DNA of 10,313 bases from Bacillota bacterium (GTDB lineage Bacteria > Bacillota > Sulfobacillia > JAJZIM01 > JAJZBP01), in the NCBI GenBank assembly GCA_021798855.1, contig JAJZBP010000058.1, forward strand, positions 1 through 10,313, written 5' to 3'. Below the pieces are notes generated by a model. It did not search any database. It was not told where the DNA came from and saw only the letters and a program-made list of their open reading frames with translations. The position numbers and the translations under genes were made by a program. The first letter of the stretch is position 1. Each line of letters starts with the position of its first letter. Positions 6,554 to 10,313 of the stretch are shown here, in pieces.

Positions 6554-7405
6554 TTATTTGGCACAAACCGTGCCCAGGGCGACCAGTTCCACTTCGTAGG
6601 CGAAGCGGTCCTCACCGGCGGCGCCACGGACGGCATCCAGCCCGGCGGCGAAGGCGGCTGCGTCGAGGAGTCCCGCGGACAGGACGGCCTCCCGTTCCCG
6701 TTCCAAGCGCCGCAGGTGGTGGTCCATGATCTCTTCCGAGCGTGGTCCGGGGACAATACCCAACTGGATGCGCGGGATGCCGATTACGCCGACGGGTTGG
6801 AGCCTGGCCTCCCGGAAGAGGCGGTAGAGGCGGCGCCCGATTTGGCGGTCGCCGCCCCGCCGGGCCTGCAGTTCGGTCACCGCCCGGTAAAGGGCGGCGG
6901 CTTCCGGGGGGAGGGGCGGGTCTTCCAGGGCGGTGCCGTCGTCCACGTCCAGAACGGCCACCGCCCCCCCGGGGCGGGTGACCCGGACCATCTCGGACAG
7001 CGCGGCCGCCGGATCCGGCAGGTGCTGGAAGAGGAAGCGGGCGGCGGTGACGTCGAAGGTGTCGTCCTGGAAGGGGAGGACGCCGGCGTCGCCGAGGACC
7101 GTTTCCACCGGGGTCTTGAGAGCGTCGGCCAGTTGCCGGGTCGCCTCCAGCATGGTCGGATCGTTGTCCACGGCGAAGACCCGTCCGCCTTCGCCCATGC
7201 TTTTGGCCATGTCCAGGGCCATGGCCCCGGTGCCCGCGCCCACGTCCAAGACGATGCCTCCCGGCGGGAGGCCGAGGAGGGGGAGGGTCAGGAGCCGTTG
7301 GTAGTGGGTGAATACGCTCTGCCGGAGGTTGAGCCCGGCCTCCTCCGCGAGGCGCGGGGCCAGTTCCGCGGCGGCCTTTTCCACCTCAGTCATCCAGGCC
7401 GGCAT
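6554..7405 (-). CDS. Class I SAM-dependent methyltransferase (UbiE/Methyltransf_11-like)
   Basis: A Rossmann-fold methyltransferase of about 283 residues. Numbered from the ATG at 7405: motif I VLDVGAGTGAMALDMA (52-67), the acidic residue binding the SAM ribose in RVFAVDNDPTML (75-86), GDAGVLPFQDDTFD (105-118), and RFLFQHLPDPAAALSEMVRV followed by TRPGG and AVAVLDVDD (123-155). The rest, ending FAYEVELVALGTVCAK, is probably a substrate lid. No DNA- or RNA-binding domain is seen, so a small molecule, a sugar or a protein side chain is possible. The start is unclear: ATG 7405 has GGAG only 2 bases away, while a TTG at 7459 is in frame with AGGA 10 bases upstream and would add 18 basic residues. 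It sits between flgL and flagellin, where many Bacillota carry fliW and csrA, and is 27 bases from flagellin. A role in flagellin or glycan methylation is an inference from that position. Confidence 0.88.
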   Translation of the reverse strand: MPAWMTEVEKAAAELAPRLAEEAGLNLRQSVFTHYQRLLTLPLLGLPPGGIVLDVGAGTGAMALDMAKSMGEGGRVFAVDNDPTMLEATRQLADALKTPVETVLGDAGVLPFQDDTFDVTAARFLFQHLPDPAAALSEMVRVTRPGGAVAVLDVDDGTALEDPPLPPEAAALYRAVTELQARRGGDRQIGRRLYRLFREARLQPVGVIGIPRIQLGIVPGPRSEEIMDHHLRRLEREREAVLSAGLLDAAAFAAGLDAVRGAAGEDRFAYEVELVALGTVCAK

Positions 7406-7534
7406 TTCTCCGACTTGTATCTTGATCCGTCCTTTCCGGGTTTGTCGTCGCCGGGCCAAGCGGCGTTTTTCCTGCGGCGCGCTCCCTCCTTTTTGGCGGA
7501 AATGGGACGAAAACCGGAAAGGTTCGCAACCTCT
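7406..7534 (-). other. 5' leader of the methyltransferase-flagellin transcript, rich in GGA motifs
   Basis: This stretch lies between the candidate sigma-28 promoter and the methyltransferase start. It contains a short hairpin, AGGTTGCGAACCT (7532-7520), close to the expected transcript start. It then has AAAGGAGGGAG (7492-7482), a strong Shine-Dalgarno-like sequence with no start codon at normal spacing, and further GGA motifs (AGGA at 7473-7470, GGAAAGGACGGA around 7438-7427, and GGAG just before ATG 7405). GGA motifs in hairpins are the target of CsrA. No csrA gene is in the window, so this remains a suggestion. Confidence 0.4.
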
Positions 7535-7562
7535 TTATCTGGCAAAAAGGAAATAATGTTTA
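7535..7562 (-). promoter_or_regulatory. Candidate sigma-28 (FliA/SigD) promoter for the methyltransferase-flagellin unit
   Basis: Read on the minus strand, TAAA (7562-7559) is followed by exactly 15 bases and then GCCAGATAA (7543-7535). The sigma-28 consensus is TAAA-N15-GCCGATAA, so the match is complete except for one extra A in the -10 element. It lies downstream of flgL and upstream of the methyltransferase and flagellin, where a class 3 flagellar promoter is expected. No better match was seen closer to flagellin, so flagellin is probably transcribed from here through the methyltransferase gene. Confidence 0.65.
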
Positions 7563-7618
7563 GGATTAAGAGGGGGCGATTTGGAGTTCCGCGGGTTTTC
7601 TGGAGCGGAAAATTGACC

Positions 7619-7660
7619 AAAAAGACGATCGTTGCCGCGTTTTTCTCGTGTTTTCGTCTT
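7619..7660 (-). terminator. Weak terminator-like hairpin after flgL
   Basis: AAGACGA (7660-7654), overlapping the flgL stop codon, can pair with TCGTCTT (7628-7622), and a run of T follows at once (TCTTTTT). The loop is 25 bases, long for an intrinsic terminator, so this is at best a leaky end for the flgK-flgL transcript. Confidence 0.35.
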
Positions 7661-8609
7661 ATTTCAGGAAGTTGAATAGATCCGGTGGCAGGAGGTTGGC
7701 TCCGGCGTTCAGGGCGGCCTGGTAGGCGTTGCGCAGGCTGGAGAAGTTGGTCATGGCCTTGGCCATGTTCACGTCCTGCACCTGGGCCAGGAGGTCGGTG
7801 ACGCTGACCTGGAAGGCCTGCAGGTTATTCTGGGCGGCCTGGAACTGTTGGAGGCGCGAGCCGCTGGTGGCGGAAGCGGTGGTCAGGTTGTTCAGGTCGT
7901 TTTGGATGTTGGCTTGGTCGGTGGCGAAATTCACCGTGGCGCCGGCGGCGGCGTTTTGCAGGTCGGCGGAGAACTGGAGGAGGTCGCCCAAGACGCCGCT
8001 GCCGGTGGCGGTGACGTTGGGGGCCGTCCCGCCGGTGGAGCCCTGCCCGAAGACCTGGCCGCCGGTCAGGTTGACGGTGACCAGGGTGGCGGGGCCGACC
8101 TCCCGTTGGACGGCGCCCGTGTCGCCGTTGTAGGTCACCTGGGTGACGAGACCGTTGGCGCCGGTGACGGCGGTGAAAGCGGGGGTCGTGTCCTTGTAGC
8201 CGCCGAAGACGTATTGGCTGCCGTAGGCGGTGTTGCCGACCTGGACCATCTGGCCGATCAGGGAGTTGACCTGCTGGAGGATGTCCGCGAGGTCGCTTTT
8301 GTTCATGGTGCCGCTCCCGGCCTGGACCGCCAACTGGCTGGCGGTCTGGAGGACGTTGGTGGCGTTTTGCAGGGCGCCGTCGGTGGTCTGGAGCCAGGAG
8401 ATGCCGTCGGCCACGTTGGCCAGGTAGGATTTGGTCTGGGACAGGATGTCGTTATAGTGGAGGATGTTGCCGGCGCCCACGGGGTTGTCGGACGGGACGT
8501 TGATGGCCTTGCCGGTGGAGAGTTGGTTCAAATAGGTTTCCATCTGGTTTTGCAGGCTGTTTAAGCCGTAGAGGAAGTTGCCGGTCAGAATCTGGTTGGT
8601 GATCCGCAA
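7659..8609 (-). CDS. flgL: Flagellar hook-filament junction protein FlgL (HAP3)
   Basis: A 316-residue homologue of FlgL, which forms the ring between FlgK and the filament. It has the flagellin-like N-terminal end MRITNQILTGNFLYGLNSLQ (1-20), the segment LSTGKAINVPSDNPVGAG (30-47), GISWLQTTDGALQNATNVL (69-87), LAVQAGSGTMNKSDL, and AYGSQYVFGGYKDTTPAF, which is typical of FlgL just after the first helical domain. The C-terminal helix ends LLPPDLFNFLK. No cysteine was seen. The start is a TTG at 8609; there is no nearby ATG, and upstream only a G-run (GGGGGGG) could serve as a poor ribosome site. It starts 16 bases after the flgK stop, so the two are surely one transcription unit and are possibly translationally coupled. 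Confidence 0.95.
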   Translation of the reverse strand: MRITNQILTGNFLYGLNSLQNQMETYLNQLSTGKAINVPSDNPVGAGNILHYNDILSQTKSYLANVADGISWLQTTDGALQNATNVLQTASQLAVQAGSGTMNKSDLADILQQVNSLIGQMVQVGNTAYGSQYVFGGYKDTTPAFTAVTGANGLVTQVTYNGDTGAVQREVGPATLVTVNLTGGQVFGQGSTGGTAPNVTATGSGVLGDLLQFSADLQNAAAGATVNFATDQANIQNDLNNLTTASATSGSRLQQFQAAQNNLQAFQVSVTDLLAQVQDVNMAKAMTNFSSLRNAYQAALNAGANLLPPDLFNFLK

Positions 8610-8625
8610 ATTTGGTTCCCCCCCG

Positions 8626-10017
8626 TTACCCGACGGTTTGGATCAGCGTGTTCAAAAGGGTGTTGACGGTGTTGATGAAGTCGGCGGCGGCGCCGTAGGC
8701 CTGCTGGTAGGTGACCAGGTTGGTGGCCTCCTGGTCCAGGGAGACCCCGGAGACGGCCTGACGCTGGTTCGTCATCTGGGTGACCAGGGCCTGGCCGTTG
8801 GTGACCATCTGGTTGGCCGTCTGGGCTTGGATGCCCAGGCCGGAGATGGTGGCGTTGTAGTAGTCGCCGACGCTTGAGTTGCCCAGGGCCGGGACGGTGG
8901 TGGTGGCCAGGTCGGCCATGTTTTGGGCGTTGGATCCGTCGCCGGGGGCGCTGGGGTTTGAGGCGGCGGCGATTTGGGTCGGGTCGGCGGTGACGGCAGG
9001 GTTGACGGCAATGCTGGCGGCCTCGGAGCCGGCGGTGACGTTGAAGAAGTTGATCCCCGAAGGGGAGTTGGCGTTCAGGGCGTAGCCGTTTTGCTGCAAA
9101 GTGTTCATTTCACTGGCCAGGTTGGCCGCGAAAGTGTTGAGTTGGCTTTGGAGGCCGGGGATGGTCGTGTCCCTGAGGGTGATCGTGCCGGCTAATTGGC
9201 CGCCGGCCGCTGTATTGAAGGCGACGCCGGAGGCGCCCCAAACGACCCGACTCAGATTGCTGCCGGTGGGGGTGACGGCGGCGAGGGAGTGGGCGGTGGA
9301 ACCGAAGACCAAGGTGCCGCCGCCGCTGTCGACCTGGACGGAGCCGTTCGTCTCCTGGGTGACCTGGACGCCGGTCAGTTTGGACAGTTGGTCGAGGAGG
9401 TTGGCGCGTTGGGAAATGAGGTCGTTGGCCGTCTGGCCGCCGCCGGTGACGGCTTCGATTTCGCCGTTGAGGGCGGCGATTTGGGAGGCGTCGGTGTTGA
9501 CCTGCTGGACGATGGCTCCGACCTGGTTGTTCAGGTTGCCCTGGAGGTCTTGGAGCTTGGAGTAGACGGTGTTGATGGAGGAGGCCAGGTTCTGGCCCTG
9601 CTGGGCGACGGTGGTGCGGGTGGCCAGGCTCTCGGGATTGCCGGCGAGCTGTTGGAGGGAGGACCAGAATTGGCTGAGGACGCCGGAGATGGCGGTGGCG
9701 GAGGGCTCGTTGTAGATGGCCTGGATCTCGTTGAGCCCGTTTTGGGCGGCCTGCCACTGGGAGAGGCCGCTTTGCTGGTTGCGGAACTGCTGGTTGACGA
9801 AGGTGTCCCGGGCCTGGGTGATCTGGGCGACGGTGACGCCGGTGCCGAGTTCGCCGGGGGTGTTGGGCGTGGGGGGGCTGTCGGTCAGGACGGCCTCCTG
9901 GCGGTTGTAACCGGGGGTGTTGACGTTGGCGACGTTTTGGCCGGTGACGTCCAGACCGATCTGCTGGGCCTGCAGGCCGGAGAGGCCAAGCTGCAGGGGG
10001 CCGAAGGTGCTGGGCAA
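8626..10017 (-). CDS. flgK: Flagellar hook-filament junction protein FlgK (HAP1)
   Basis: A 463-residue FlgK, the first junction protein between hook and filament. The N-terminal rod/hook/HAP motif is clear: STFGPLQLGLSGLQAQQIGL (3-22), then GQNVANVNTPGYNRQ (26-40). The middle contains the family helix with LNEIQAIYNEPS, LQQLAGNPES and ISQRANLLDQLSKLTGV. The C-terminal end has SGVSLDQEATNLVTYQQAY followed by a helix ending LLNTLIQTVG, as in all axial proteins. No cysteine was seen in this reading. I chose the TTG at 10017 because GGAGG (10030-10026) stands 8 bases upstream and the FlgK motif begins at residue 3. The frame stays open to an ATG at 10218, but that extra 67 residues is low-complexity and unlike FlgK. 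It appears to be the first gene of the flgK-flgL unit. Confidence 0.96.
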   Translation of the reverse strand: MPSTFGPLQLGLSGLQAQQIGLDVTGQNVANVNTPGYNRQEAVLTDSPPTPNTPGELGTGVTVAQITQARDTFVNQQFRNQQSGLSQWQAAQNGLNEIQAIYNEPSATAISGVLSQFWSSLQQLAGNPESLATRTTVAQQGQNLASSINTVYSKLQDLQGNLNNQVGAIVQQVNTDASQIAALNGEIEAVTGGGQTANDLISQRANLLDQLSKLTGVQVTQETNGSVQVDSGGGTLVFGSTAHSLAAVTPTGSNLSRVVWGASGVAFNTAAGGQLAGTITLRDTTIPGLQSQLNTFAANLASEMNTLQQNGYALNANSPSGINFFNVTAGSEAASIAVNPAVTADPTQIAAASNPSAPGDGSNAQNMADLATTTVPALGNSSVGDYYNATISGLGIQAQTANQMVTNGQALVTQMTNQRQAVSGVSLDQEATNLVTYQQAYGAAADFINTVNTLLNTLIQTVG

Positions 10018-10313
10018 GGGGGAAACCTCCCTTCGGGGAACCGGAGCGGGGCGGGGGCGGAACCGGGGAAAGCAGAAAATGGGGCAACGGATAAAATCTT
10101 GCTGTTTTTTTATCGTAAAAAAGGAGAAAAAAATGAAGACGTGATTGGTCGATTGGATTAACCATCCGGTGGAAGAATTCCTTCCGGACGGGGCGGGTTG
10201 CCAACCCTTTTGGGTCATGTATTCGCCGCCATTGACGGAATACCTTTATGGCGCGGTAGCCTTCATCGGCGGTAAATCGGGCGGCGGGGGGGGCGAGCGG
10301 GGGGCCCGTCACC
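10018..10313 (-). other. Upstream region of flgK without a recognisable gene
   Basis: About 296 bases before the flgK start. It holds the flgK ribosome binding site GGAGG (10030-10026) and an AT-rich pocket (10080-10140). Within that pocket GATAAAA (10114-10108) is repeated inverted as TTTTATC (10096-10090) around an 11-base spacer. TACGATAA (10117-10110) resembles a sigma-28 -10 element, but no TAAA stands at the proper distance. TCCGG and CCGGA near 10165-10188 form a second weak hairpin. Stops in two minus-strand frames near the right edge would allow an upstream gene such as flgN to end there, but nothing recognisable is seen. Confidence 0.4.

Noticed and set aside
10134..10145. Plus-strand AAAAAAGGAG followed by ATG AAG ACG TGA
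   Set aside because: Despite the good ribosome-site-like sequence, the frame has three codons before a stop; probably chance in an A-rich tract.
10018..10218. Upstream extension of flgK to the ATG at 10218
   Set aside because: It adds 67 residues unlike FlgK, whereas TTG 10017 has GGAGG at 8 bases and begins right at the conserved motif.
10262..10275. GCCGATGA on the minus strand resembling a sigma-28 -10 element for flgK
   Set aside because: The bases 15 upstream are GC-rich with no TAAA-like element, and it lies about 250 bases from flgK.
1..10313. CRISPR arrays, insertion sequences, tRNA or rRNA genes
   Set aside because: No regularly spaced repeats, transposase motifs, terminal inverted repeats or RNA gene signatures were seen on either strand.

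Overview
This 10.3 kb window is a GC-rich, tightly packed flagellar filament locus from a bacterium. All eight genes lie on the minus strand, so transcription runs from the right edge to the left. The order is flgK, flgL, a SAM methyltransferase, flagellin, fliD, fliS, a family-2 glycosyltransferase with a repeat-rich tail, and a gene that starts as an alkaline-phosphatase/sulfatase-superfamily enzyme and continues in the same frame into a PAPS-reductase/CysD-like PP-loop ATPase domain. That last gene runs off the left edge. The order flgK-flgL-(x)-flagellin-fliD-fliS and the clear AGGAGG-type ribosome binding sites recall Bacillota loci. The base composition is unlike most of them, and the lineage cannot be fixed from this window.

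Layout: 10018-10313 is leader upstream of flgK, with an AT-rich pocket and no recognisable gene. 7659-10017 holds the hook-filament junction genes flgK and flgL, separated by 16 bases. 7406-7658 is the largest control region. It contains a weak terminator-like hairpin after flgL, a good candidate sigma-28 (FliA/SigD) promoter, and a GGA-rich leader. 4958-7405 holds the methyltransferase and the flagellin, apparently one transcript with the methyltransferase first. A perfect 12-bp hairpin lies between flagellin and fliD. 1-4871 holds fliD, fliS, the glycosyltransferase and the fused sulfatase-like/PP-loop gene. The last two overlap by four bases (ATGA), which suggests translational coupling.

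How they may work together: FlgK and FlgL form the adaptor between hook and filament, flagellin polymerises beneath the FliD cap, and FliS keeps flagellin unfolded before export. The methyltransferase, glycosyltransferase and sulfatase-like/PP-loop protein are not part of the standard flagellar core and sit where filament-modifying enzymes are often found. I infer a flagellin glycan modification system, possibly one involving sulfur or phosphorus chemistry. The sequence shows the domains and the linkage, not the reaction. The joined sulfatase-like and PP-loop domains are the most unusual content here.
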